Assembly (NCBI GenBank): GCA_023055355.1
Contig: JALJCS010000020.1
Span: 5,873,001 to 5,937,000 of the forward strand
Source: Agelaius tricolor
Taxonomy: Eukaryota; Chordata; Aves; Passeriformes; Icteridae
Direction: 5' to 3'
DNA: 64,000 bases
The notes under the pieces are model-generated. The model saw only the letters and a list, made by a program, of their open reading frames with translations, searched no databases and was not told where the DNA came from. The stretch's first letter is position 1. Every line of letters starts with the position of its first letter. A program made the position numbers and the translations under genes. This document shows, one piece after another, positions 14,899-27,016 of the stretch.

Positions 14899-17800
14899 GG
14901 GGCCACAGACTGCAATCAGGCTTAGCTGAAATTTGTTATTGTAATGAACTGAACCTCCTCAAAGCAGCAGATGCCAGGAGGGAAGGATGGTATATGGATT
15001 TCCAATACCAGCCAAACAGCCTCAATCTTGGAGCCAAAATTCTGTCACTCTGATGCTCTGTGGAGTGTCTTGTTTATGGACTTTTATTACTTACTGGGCT
15101 TTGTAAACCACTCATTCCAGAGCTCCCCGTGGTATCAGCAACTTATCACCACTTGCCATCAGCTGTTGCATATTATGTACATTAGTAAAGTTCCCCACAG
15201 AAACACAGAACAACAGAAGCAGTTTGGTTTATTTTCCCCAGTGAGAAGGAAAATAAAAATCAAGATTTCCACAGAAATAAGGTCCTGAATATATAAAAAT
15301 TAATAACAAGGCACTAAATGTTTCTGTGCCAAATGAGAGAGCGGGCAATGAAAAGCTCCTCATTGTGTTGGTGCCTGGCTAACCCAATACACATTCTGGG
15401 AGGGATTTTAAGAATTGCCTCGTGCTCCTGTAAGTGTCCTTTTTCTATGACATCAGCTGCTCAGGTGATCTTAAGGATTCTCCCTTTTTAGCACCCAACC
15501 TCTGCCATCAGACAGATCTCAGTAAGAGCTGAGCCAACAGTGGGGCATGCAGAAGACACTGCTGCTGAGATGGTGCCAAAATGTACTTTAAGAAGATTCC
15601 TGTTGCTTTAATTATTTCAAGTTCCATTGAAAACCAGTCCTTAGTTACAATACAGATACCCCTGCTTGCAAAAGCTCATAAAGCAATCTTGGTTGCTTGC
15701 AAAACATCTGTACTCTGTGTGCTGTTATGGCTATAAATCTGTATTATGCTCCTCTGCACACCAGTATTTATCTTTGTTGTTTAGTGCACCCCTGCACACT
15801 GGAGAATTCATTAGGAAAACGACAGAGTCATGCAGTGTGGCTATAAATTAGTGTGCTGCTGCCTGAAGAAATGCTATTGATTTTGCATGGTACTCCTGGA
15901 TTTGCATGTTTGCCAGTTAGCTTAACCATAATACCATCATGTGTGTCAAAAAATACCCTCCAGAGTTGAGTCTGCAGCCCAGCTAAAGGTAAATTCTGGC
16001 AGAATGTGAAGCCTTCACAGAATGCCAGGGAGGAAAAAGGCCCCAAAACCAATCCACTAAGTGGCTTAGATTTGACCAAGCATGAAAAAAAAAAAGGATA
16101 AAAAGGACAAAAAAGGACACTGCTACACCCAGGGCAAAGAAGGAAGCCCCTGCAGGACTGCTGGAGATGGAAGACAGGAAATTCCAAGGAGGAACATCTG
16201 CTTGCAAGCCTTGGTTTGTCTCTTCACGGGCTGCAGCTGCCTTGGCATCTCCACCTGGGACAGGCACATCCCTGTGTCCTGTTGGCTGCAAAAGCTGAGA
16301 GTTGGCTTTGACTCTTTGGCAATCAATTATTGCAGGAGAGCCAATTGATCACAGATCATGATTAGCCAGATAATTTGCTTCATATTTCCATTAACGAGCC
16401 CAACAGGCATGATTAATTGCTGCAGGGGGTAGAATTTCAGCATGGCTGGTGGGGAACTTGCTTTGTAATATTGTGAATCCCATTATTGTTAATGGAAATT
16501 TAACAGCCAAATCCCCTGTGGATCACTTAGTAAAAATTACCCCTTGAGGTTAAAGGGCATTTCATTAATAGTATTCCAGGATGCTCTGATTTAAAAGTAC
16601 TGTGAGTCTTTAGTGTCACACAGAAATATGCATCCCACTGTTTTCTGCATATCCCTTGTTATTATATCTATCACTTTACCCTTCTCAAATGGAATTTCAA
16701 AACACAGCTCAGCTTATTGAAATGTAAGGCACATTAAGGGTAAATTTTCTAAAAGTTATTCAAGGAGATTTATCTGCTAAATTCCTATTAATATTAATGG
16801 AAATGCCTAGACAGTACTCTGAAAATGAACCCCAACAACAATTTATCAGTTTCCTTGGTTCTTGATGCCTACATAGAGCAGAAGGTACACCACATTCCAG
16901 CCAGGATTTGGGCTGGAAATGTGGGTACCACATTGTCACAGCTGATGACATCTAATGCTTCATCTGGCACTAGTCTGAGATGTAGACAGAGTCTTATAAA
17001 TGACTGTCTGGAGCCAACACATGGATGTCACTTCAACCTAGCAAAAGGATATGCAGAAAAGTGTTAAGTTGTCACTCTAGAGTGCCTTCCTGACTGTCAA
17101 TCACTAAGAAACACCAGTGACAGAGTGCTCCTATTGTTGGGCAGTCAAGTTGATAGAGAGTTAAGTTCCTCTGAAACACAAAGCTTACATTCTCCAGGAG
17201 CCAAGGCCCATTAAGGCAGACACCCAGAGGAGTCACCTCCTCAATACACATGAAACAAAAGCATAACTGCAGACACTAGACAGCGTGGCTCAGACTGATG
17301 GCACCAATCACATCCAATTTAGATTGGATTTGGCCATTTGAATGTCAGCAGTAGTGCAGTGTGTGCATGGGCTCACTCATTTAACCTCCACCATGACCAT
17401 TCAGTGAAAACACAGCCCTGAATGCAGGCAGCTGCCTGTGCACATCTATTTGACAGGGTGTTCTAATCATGTGGCATTGAACATCCACAGGAACTCCCTC
17501 CAGTAACATTTCACTGATGCAAACCAATAGAAATCCACAGGTGATTGCTTAAAAAATAATAAATACGTACTTTGATGTTTTGGTTCAAAGGGAGAGAAAA
17601 GACTGACTGGATCAAAATTCATAAGCTGGCACAGTTAGTGTCAGCCACAGCTTGATGCCACCACAGCCAAGTTACTGGCAAAACCCCTGACTAGTTTGGG
17701 AATACTCATGCACATAAGCTGAAACATCCAAATTAATCAACCAAAACAACCTGTCTATGATATCAAGCAGTTATTAGCATTAAAACCATCCCTAAAACAA

Positions 17801-20800
17801 TTTGGTTGCCCTGGCTATGAAGAGGGATTCCCCCAGCCCACATTTCCAGGATTTAATGATACAAGGCACTGTAAGGATTTAAAATTTGTTTTCTGTTCCA
17901 CTTCTACACCCCATGATTGTTTTTGTACTAAAACTGTGTCCATATTATGCAATGTGCTCCTTGTGCAGTGTGGGGCCTCAAGGTCTGTTTCCATCAAGTG
18001 GGAGAGAGGCAGCACTGGATTCTCATTAGCATGAGATAATTCTGAGCTACTTTGTCCAACTACCTGAGGGGAACGAGTGGATGAAAAGAAAGAAGGCAGC
18101 ATTAAAAAACAAGCAGCCACACAGAGGAAGAGAGACCAAAGGAGCAGAAGAGACAGTCAGGCAAGAGATAACAGAGGTATAAGGGATACAGCAGACAAAC
18201 CTCAGAACAGGATTCATTCTTGAGACCTTGAGGGTTTCAGAGACTTCTCCCTGTGCCTCTGAGTCCAGCCCTCCTTCGAGTCATTAATCAGATTCTATTT
18301 ACATTCACCTCTGTGTTCATTTCCTGAGGTCACTATTTCCAATTTTACTTTCAAACATAACAAGCATAACAGCTCTACAAGTCTTTCTTTATCCCACTAT
18401 CTTTCTACAGTCAGAGGGGATGTCAAAAGAAAGCTCTGTGATCAACAAAGGCCAATTTCCCTACAAAACATAAGCCTCTTCTGCTTTTCCTCTGCATTAA
18501 TTTCTGTTCAAATCAAACATTTGCTTTCCATTCTCACTTCATGTCACAGACAGGACACCTGGTTAGTTGTTCTTGCAATTAAAAAGGCAGCTATATTTTT
18601 CTACCCCAAGTAGTAGATTCTCCCCTTCTCATCTAGTTAGGCTTCTCCTATTAGGCAAGAAACTCCTCAAACCTCTAATGCTCCTCTTACTTTGAACATC
18701 CATTGTGAAAGACATTTATGAGCTTTCCTGGGAGTTGCTAAGGTGCTTAAGAGGTCTGGTGTCCACAGCAGCACTGAGCTCATAAGTCACTGGCACAGCT
18801 AGAGGAGAATGTGGAACATTAAGGCCTGGTGGAGCTGAGCCAGGAGAGGCGGAGGGAGGGAGAGGAGAGTGATGAAATAGAATGAGATACATTGGCAAGA
18901 GCAGGAGACAGAAGGTGGAGAAAAAGTCTAAAGACTTGCCAGAAAGAAAGGATTTAAGACTGGGAAAAAAGCTGAACCAAGGTGGGAAAAGGGTATGAAT
19001 TTTCAGCACAGCCCTTGGACAGCTCAGGATGGTTTGGTCCTGGGCATTTGTCTCACACACTTCAGTGCCTCATCCCCACCATCCCCACAAAACACTTCCT
19101 TTGTTGCCAGTTCCCTGTGCAAAATGCAAAAGATACCCAAACCTCCAAGACTGCCTTAGAGAGGATTTAATGAGTGCTGCTTGCATAGCACACCTGCCTG
19201 CCAGGGCTGAGAACTGAGCAAAGTCAAACATGTACCTCCCTCTGCATCTCATTTTCATGGTGGCCAAGCTGGTGCCAGTCACACAACCAGCCTGGGTACA
19301 TCTACACCTTCCTTAGCCCTGCTTTGGTTCTGCCAGGCAGAACTGACAGCAGATCTGTGTTTAGCCCAGAGACTGTTGTGAAAGCACCTAGGGATAAATA
19401 GGGATGTGGCTGACAGTCAGCCCTCCACACCTAGACTCTAGGAAAAAATGCCAGTGCCCCACAAGGTATGCAGAATGACAAAACTTTGTGTAAAGATCTA
19501 AAAAGCCATCTTAACAAGTGTGAGAATTTGCTATATTTTCATGTAGAAACTGCCTTTGACATCTGACATGACAGGAAATGTTGCTCCAGTAAGATGGACA
19601 ACAGGGCTGTGCCTAATTAAAACAGGCAGAGGGAATGGAAAGGGAAAGAAAGTAAGTTATAGCACACTGACACATCACTGCATCTTCCTGAAGAGATACT
19701 GAATAGGGATTAATGGGGAAAGAGAAAAATGAACCACATTTCCCTCAGCAATTATTTTTGCTGTGCTTCCAGCTGGAGACAGCCACGAGTAACCTGTTCA
19801 AATGAAAGCACCTACAATGCTCCAGGGCACACCCTGACACCAGCCTGGCTCTGAATGCAGCTTCCCAAAATCCCTCCCCACTTCTGCTGCAGCCTGGGGA
19901 ACACATCAGCATAACCCCAGAAGCAAAACACATTGGCCCTCAAGTTAAAAAATGGCCTAGGGAGGAGATGGGAAGGAGGAGGCAAAGTAAAGGAGGAAAG
20001 TTAATGGACTGATTCATTTTATACCAGGTCTGGCTTAACACTGAGGGTGCTCACTGCAGAACACTGAGGGCTTGGCTCCATGATCCATTTTCCACAGCTC
20101 CATCCCCTGCAGGGATGGCCAGGTTCATTTCAAGCAGCTGGTACTACCAGAGATAGTTTCCAAACTGACTTTACCAAAATCCCACCTCTCCTCTCAGGAG
20201 GTTCCTGGCAAAGCTTGGTTTGACACAGAATCAGAGCCGTGTCCCACTCTGCTGCCCTGCCCCCAGATCAGAAAATAACAGATATCACGAGTGGAAACAG
20301 GGAAGCGCATTTGTAGGAATGCAAAAAACATCCTTAATAATCTCTGCAGCCTTTTTGACTGAAGATCGTTCGACTCTTATGAGCAAATCCCTCCACATTT
20401 CATTTGGCATGTGTTCAAGAAGCCCCAGTTCTAGCAGTATTAATGCTTCTCTCTTATCTGTTTACTTCAACAGCATTTTTTTTCTGCAGTTCCTAAGTCT
20501 GGCACAATACTTCCCTGGCCCTCAAAATATAATTTTCATTCTCCTCCCCATCGCTTTGTAAACATTTATTTTTTTTTTTTCCTCTAATACCAGTAATCAG
20601 AAAAGCACACATTTTGAGGCTTGGAGACACCTGCCTGCATTGGCTAATCTTCCCAGAGCTCCTCTATGATTCTCAAAATCCTTCTTGCTAGGCAATTTGC
20701 TTCTTCCCACTCAGCACCACAGCTGACCCTCCTTTCTCTCATACACCCCATTTTCTGTCCTTAACACTTTAGCCCTGTGTGTGCAGGATATCACCCATCT

Positions 20801-22214
20801 GGTGAAGATCTTGTAATCAAGATAATCACCTTATTTTTCTATTAAAAAAGGCATTTCTATACAAGCAAAAATCCCTTTTAGTAACTCCTTCCATTCTAAC
20901 ACTACATATGTATTGAAGATGTGTCAGTTCATCACAGCACCCAAACATTTTGGCACATAAACAACAGATTTGTAATAGTCTCTTTTAGGTTATACATATG
21001 TTATTGATTATGTGTATTAAAAGGACAATTTATGTACAAAACTGGTGGCTGTATATTTATAGTTAGGACAATGGAGCTATGCAGAACATTCACAATGAAA
21101 ATTTTAAATCCACTTAATTTAGACTCTGTTCTGCTTTCATTTTGTAAAATCAATTGAGGCAAACCCAAAGTTTCTCTCTAATTCTCTTGCTACAAAATAT
21201 AACACATCCATACCTTTCTGCTTTTGGAGAGAAAAATCCTTCTGCATTTGGAATTGTGCATTTCAGATTAACTGTACTATGAAGCTCAGTGTCTCAGCAT
21301 AAATCCTAGTATTTCACAGAAGCCCTTGTGAGGAAGAATGGCCCAAAATGAGCACTAGTCCATGATCTCTACTTACATATAAATATGCATACCCAGACTT
21401 ATTTACACAAACACACAGATGAGTTACCAAGATGGGGAGACAGAATGTGTGCATGGTGCTGCAGAAAGAGGGCATGCTTAATTAAAGGATATCAGTAAAA
21501 GAACAAGTTGAAATGTCTGTGACAAAGTCTGGGTTTGTGATGTGTCTGATGTCGGAGAGCATTGCAATATTTGATTTTAGATTTAAGAGAACTAAAAGTC
21601 CTTTGGTGGAGATATATGAAATAGGAGCAAAAAAATCCCACCCTATCGTCAAATTCTGTTCACATGCTCATTTAGCAATCAACAAAAGAGAAAACACTTA
21701 TTAAAAATAAAATTGACTAGTGATTGGCATTGCTAAAATTTATGCATAAGAGGGAAACGAAGGATCCCAGTTACGTTTTACAGGAAATCATAGACAAAGA
21801 AAGCATGTACTCTGTCATGTGAATGTCTCTAAATATCAGCATTGGTTTCCAAGTAAAAAGACCCTGCAAAGCCAAGATCTGACATGCAGAATTCAGTTGT
21901 GGCTTGACAGTGTTCAGCACAGTATGACAACATACCAAGAGACACTTCCAATGCCTTCTACTTCTGTTTTACTGTACTTAGAGACCTGCTTGCTGTTTGG
22001 GACCCAGAAGGGCTGAGCCCAGGTCATTTTACAGCCCTGGAAGGGTGGGGAGGGCAGTGGGTGGGTCAGGCTCCAGAGCCCTCTCGCTTCACAAGGCACA
22101 GCAACCCAAACTCCTTCTGACAAAGGAAATCAATACCACAGCCGGAGACGTGCCCTGGCTTGGCACAGAATCTCAAATGAACAAAAGGCCTCCTCCTGCC
22201 TGAAGATCACCCCC

Positions 22215-22450
22215 TGAGCACGGTATCAAAGCTCACCTCATTTAATGCAAGCATCTGCAGAGGGTATTTTCCCCTCCAGGCCTCCCACGTCCTTCTCCAA
22301 CATTTACTGTTTGAGATCAGTAGTCTATACAATTTATCGCACCTGTCAAGGCTAATTTATTCATGCGATCTGGCACTAATCAAAAAGCCTGAGATCGATG
22401 TGCCAGCAAACCCTGACATTTATTCATATTTTAAAGTCCCATTTGACCTT
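22215..22450. promoter_or_regulatory. Candidate conserved intronic enhancer (composition only)
   Basis: The stretch holds at least five CpGs (GCACGG, CCACGTCC, TTATCGCACC, CATGCGATC, GATCGATG) in otherwise CpG-poor intron, together with a CACCTG E-box and TAAT/ATTA-type homeodomain words. Retained CpGs in AT-balanced intronic DNA often mark constrained elements. No alignment was possible, so the call is tentative. Confidence 0.3.
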
Positions 22451-22685
22451 GAACTGCAGCTAACTGGAGCTGAACTGCCAGCATGTCCCAGAGGCTCGGG
22501 GGGTCTGGCAGATCGGCGCCTCTCGGCTACGAGAGCGATGTCAGGGCAGCAGAGCTTGGGCCAGCAGCAGGACAGGCTGAGCCACAGACAGAGGGCAGGA
22601 ACACAGCACCACTCACAGCTCAGTGCTCACACAGCCACCAGCCAGCCCAGCACGTGCACCAGGGCAGCTGATGCCTTAAGATTTT

Positions 22686-23092
22686 CCATTTCATATTTTT
22701 CAGATCCTATACTGCATCGGTGCCTAGCTCTAAACTCCATGGAAAGTGCAGTTAATTGTCTTCACATTTTTGTTAGGCAAAACAATCTCTCTGTGATCCG
22801 AGGACACCTCACAGCCTCAGGCCCTGAAAAGTATGGACAAAAGTGAATTGGGGAAGGAGCAAAATGGGAGAATATGACTTCATTACCTGAAGCTGTAATT
22901 GGAGGATTATTGCCTGATATGCAAATAGACCACACTTATGTCTGAAAATCTTGACCATTGTCCATCCTGGGGGCAGCCTCTGCAAGGCTTTTGGCTGCTC
23001 AGAGTGTATCTATTGAAGACCTTTGATAAATACCCACTTTATCCTTCTAACTCTGTCTGGCCTCTGTTCTAGGCAGCCATTCCAAGGCATCA
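22686..23092 (+). mobile_element. Diverged solo LTR-like element (same family as 54.4 and 56.4 kb)
   Basis: This stretch aligns piecewise with the LTRs at 54356-54808 and 56357-56777. It starts with a CATATTTTTCAGATCCT segment, continues through a block near 22890 that resembles the pre-TATA part, and ends with CTCTGTCTGGCCTCTGTTCT, AGGCAGCC and AAGGCATCA. The poly(A) hexamer that is AATAAA in the other two copies reads GATAAA here (23025-23030), and a TATA box is not evident. It is therefore an older copy, on the plus strand and antisense to GALNT9. No internal retroviral coding sequence was seen nearby. Confidence 0.7.
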
Positions 23093-23458
23093 CAGCTTGA
23101 GACTGCACATTCCTGCAGTACAAGGGCTTGGGAGCCACTGGATTTCTTGATGAGGGACAGGAAGGGTGAGGGAAGGGAGTGAAGCAGGAACATGATGTGT
23201 GTGTGTGCACAGGCAGGATATTTCAGGCTTCCTCAGCCGCCAGACTGGCCCCAAGGGCTGTTCTTGGCAAGAGGAGGGGAGGCAGAGACAGAAAATGACA
23301 GCACCTCTCCTCCCTGGGGGACCAGGGGCAGTGGTGCCAACATGGCCAAAGAAGATGTATGAGAAACTGTGCAAGCCACCAGGAACCTGCCAGCACAACG
23401 TGGCAACACCAGCTGGAAACAGGAATAGGAAAAACAGATCTCAAGAGGATTTTTGAGT

Positions 23459-23509
23459 GTGCTTTGCACTCTTACTCAGGCTTTGAATGTGCTTTGCACT
23501 CCTGCTCAG
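23459..23509. repeat. Tandem duplication, 30 bp period
   Basis: GTGCTTTGCACTC followed by a Ctctcag-like tail occurs at 23459 and again at 23489 with two or so differences. Confidence 0.88.
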
Positions 23510-25682
23510 ACCCAGAACTTAGAACCAGAACCTGCTCAGAACTTCACTCATTCCTTCTGAAGTCCATCACCCTTGTCCTTTCTTCTCTCAATCAGGCCCT
23601 AAAGGAACACAGGAATTTCAAGTGCAGTTCTCATAATGCATGCAGGTGCTATAGCCTCCAGTAATCATTTCAGGCTTTGAATTCAGACCAATTAGTAGAG
23701 AAATACAATAAAGTTTGTTTTAAATAGATTCAGCCTGGCTCTGCCATCAGATGCTCTCAGACATCCCATGGGGGACATCTTTGGAGCCTTCTGCCTCAGT
23801 TTCCTCTTGGTTAAATGAAACCAAACTCATTTACCTGCTTCTTCAGAGCATGCCAGGAATTACAGACAGGACTTGCTCTGAGGTTATTGAATCATTTGCT
23901 GTTCTTCTGATAGGAAGATATTTGTGCAAATTACATTCTCTCAGAGACACAGAGGAAATCTGTGGCATTTTAGGTAGAAATATGCAGCTACAGTTTTACT
24001 AAAACACGTGAATAAATTATTTTATCACAGTCAAAACACTTGGCTATGTGATATGCAGTTGCACCCAAAACAGATTTTGCAAATGGATTTTGTTGCTTCT
24101 CTGGGTTCTCCTTGGCTGCATTTCTCATGCTATAAATTCTGTATGTCATATTAAATATGATTTTTCAGTGAGATCTGCTTTTTCTAAGCCTAGAGTACAA
24201 ATAGAAATGACAGTTATGTCATTTTGTGTTTGTTTTCCCTCTCTTTTAAATAGCTAACACCTTTCCATTATGTTGAAAGAAAGCTACCAATGGAAAGCAA
24301 TTGGCATTTTGACCAATGCTTTTGTGCACATTAAATATATGTCTAACACTGCCATGAAATCTAATCTGATATTCTGGAAGAGAAACAATGACATATGAGG
24401 ATGCAGAGGGAATTTATCTATGTGAATCTAGACTGGCTGCAGCATGCAAGCAGTGAAACTACACACAGAGCTGGGTTACAGTAAACATGCTAATAAAATA
24501 TTTCAGCCAACCTGTTTCCCTATTTTTCCTGTGTAGAAAACAAAATTTATGAGCATCTTGAAATGTTGTGGCTGTAAGTGTTTTAATGATTCTTTTTTTT
24601 CTGTCTGTGCTTGGCCAGATAAGGATCTGGTTCCCTGTTCTGGCTCCTCTAAGAGGAGGTGCCAGGTCCCACTCCTCTGGGAGCTCTTTGGAGGAGAAGC
24701 ACCAACTCAGCTCTCACTGCTGGCTAATCTGCTGCTGCCTTCTGCACAAAATGCTCTTACCAGCACAGTGTTAAGCTGCCTTTTTTTCATGTGTTACACA
24801 CAATGCAGATAATGATAAATTTGGCACCGAGGAGTGGACCTTTATCCAACAACACAGCTACATGAATTAATCCTTCCCTGCTCCTCTGCTCAGAGGTACC
24901 TGTCACACAGGTCAGCTCTACATGCTCTGCCTTATTCAGGTGACACTAGTGCAAGGATAATTATTAGTCAGTTAGAGATTTCTTTAGCAGACCAAAAAAG
25001 GTACAGCAAGAAAATGTCAACCACCTTGCAAAGCCTTCCAGGCAGAAATAAAACAGAGCCAAGCAAACCTAGGCCCCACAACTCTTAACCCTCCAAGCCC
25101 ACAGCTCTCAAAGATCAGCTCTGTTACCCTCATGCTCCCAAGACAAAAACACTTCCCCTTGCCAGTGGTGGTGACTTACATGTTTAACACCATAAATAAA
25201 GGTGACCTGAGCACTCCTGCAAGGGGAGTGCATTTAGATACCTACAACCCCACCTCCAGAGCTGCACTCGGCCTGGAGGAGCTCAGCCCTAAGGCTGAAA
25301 AGCATTTCCCCAGTGAGATCACTGGCCCTAGTCACTGCCAAGGGGAGCAGTTTGGGCTGTGACCCACACATCCAGAACTTACCCAGGCTGCTGGGCTGGG
25401 CATGAGCACACAGGACATTGCTCCAAGCCAAATCTTTGCCCCAGCTGCAGAAATCTGGGCTGAAAGGACTCGCCCCATCTTGAGAGCTCTTTATATTTCC
25501 TGGAGATGCCTGATCAAACCTCTCATCCCCCAAAAAACAAGAACCAGCTGGGGAGCTACTCAAAAAGTCAATTAGGAAAGGGGCATCCCCTCTCTCTGGG
25601 AACAGCTGGTGTTCTGGATCACTTTCACATCTTCCCTTCTTTTTGTGTGGAAAAAGGATGCTTTCCACAGAACTGGTTTTTC

Positions 25683-25700
25683 TTTTTTTTTTTTTTTTTT
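25683..25700. repeat. Poly(T) tract
   Basis: An 18 bp T run, which on the sense strand of GALNT9 is a poly(A). No element body was recognised. Confidence 0.9.
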
Positions 25701-26977
25701 AAGATTTCTGAGAGAGATTCAAAATGGTTCCAGAAAAGCTCAAAGAAATCTTTTGCCAGGTGTGCTGGGACCAGGCTAAAGACTGACAGTTGGGCACCTC
25801 TGGGTACAAAACATCCCAAGCCAAGCTTTCAGTAATCAGCATCAAAATTTAGAGTTCTACAGGCCATTTGGAGTTCTGGACAAGCTGTTATTTTGCAACA
25901 CAAAATATGTTGTATCAGAAAGTTTCTGAACAGCTGTAGCTCATCTCTAGTGTTTGGTTCAGACTCATCATTAGGCAAGTGAAACCTATTTCAATCTCAA
26001 TTAACACTCTCCTCTTCATTTTTCCCCTCTCTCTCTCATCCAGTTCACACTTGCCTCTGAAGAAGAACACATGTGAAATTGAGATCAAACCTGCAGGAAA
26101 GGGGCTGAGAAGAAAGTGGCAAAGACTAAGGAAGCATTTTTTTTTTTCCCCCTCAGTTCTTTTGCTGTTGATCTCTTTCTGAAATTTCCAGCCCTGTGCT
26201 TTGATAATGTCCTGGTACATGAAAGAGTTTGTAACACAAAATGTTACACTCGATGGAGCATGATGTGATACAGGAGCCAAATGGCCAGATGCTCTTTTCT
26301 GAGCCATTTCCAATGCTCCCACTTTAGAGAGGGTTTTTAAGGGTACTCACAAGCTCCAGTCCTGTACTGTGCTGGCAATTTCCTGCTGCAGCACCACTGT
26401 GCTGTGTTCTGATGAAACCATTGTTTCCCACTCAAGGTTAAAGTTATCCTTATTTTATTAAAATGAAAAATAATGAAGAAAGTAAAAGAGGGCAGTATGG
26501 TTAAAAGAAATTGCAGATAGGGAAGGATTTGGGTTCTGTCCCCGAAAGCAGGATCATACATCCCATTAGAAGTACAATTAAGACTATATTAATAATCTGG
26601 TCAGACAAAAACCCAAGTACTCCTAACTCCATCAGAAGAGGCCCAGGGCCACATTTTAGCTGTTTAGCTCTGCTTTACTCTGTTTGCACATCCTGCTCTG
26701 TCATGTGGGGAAGACCCTTTCCAGAGGAAACCCTGTGCTTTGAAATGTGGCTGAGGTCAGACATTTGAACCCTGTCCCCAGGGCTGCTTATCACTGGAAT
26801 CATCCTGTCCTCATCTGCTTTCCCACCTTCTCCCTGGATCTGGTTTGGGGTGGGAATGTGACCTCAGAGCTGGGGTCAGAGTCCCTGGCAGTGCTGACAG
26901 CTCCCTCCCAGCTGTGAGCACAGATATTGCCCTCTGCAGCCCATGGAGCTGGCCCCTGCTCATGGGCAGCCACCAGT

Positions 26978-27016
26978 GGTGACTCTGGGTGGTTTTTGGT
27001 GACTCTGGGTGGTTTT
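26978..27016. repeat. Tandem duplication, 20 bp period
   Basis: The unit GGTGACTCTGGGTGGTTTTT is followed directly by a second, nearly identical unit. Confidence 0.93.
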
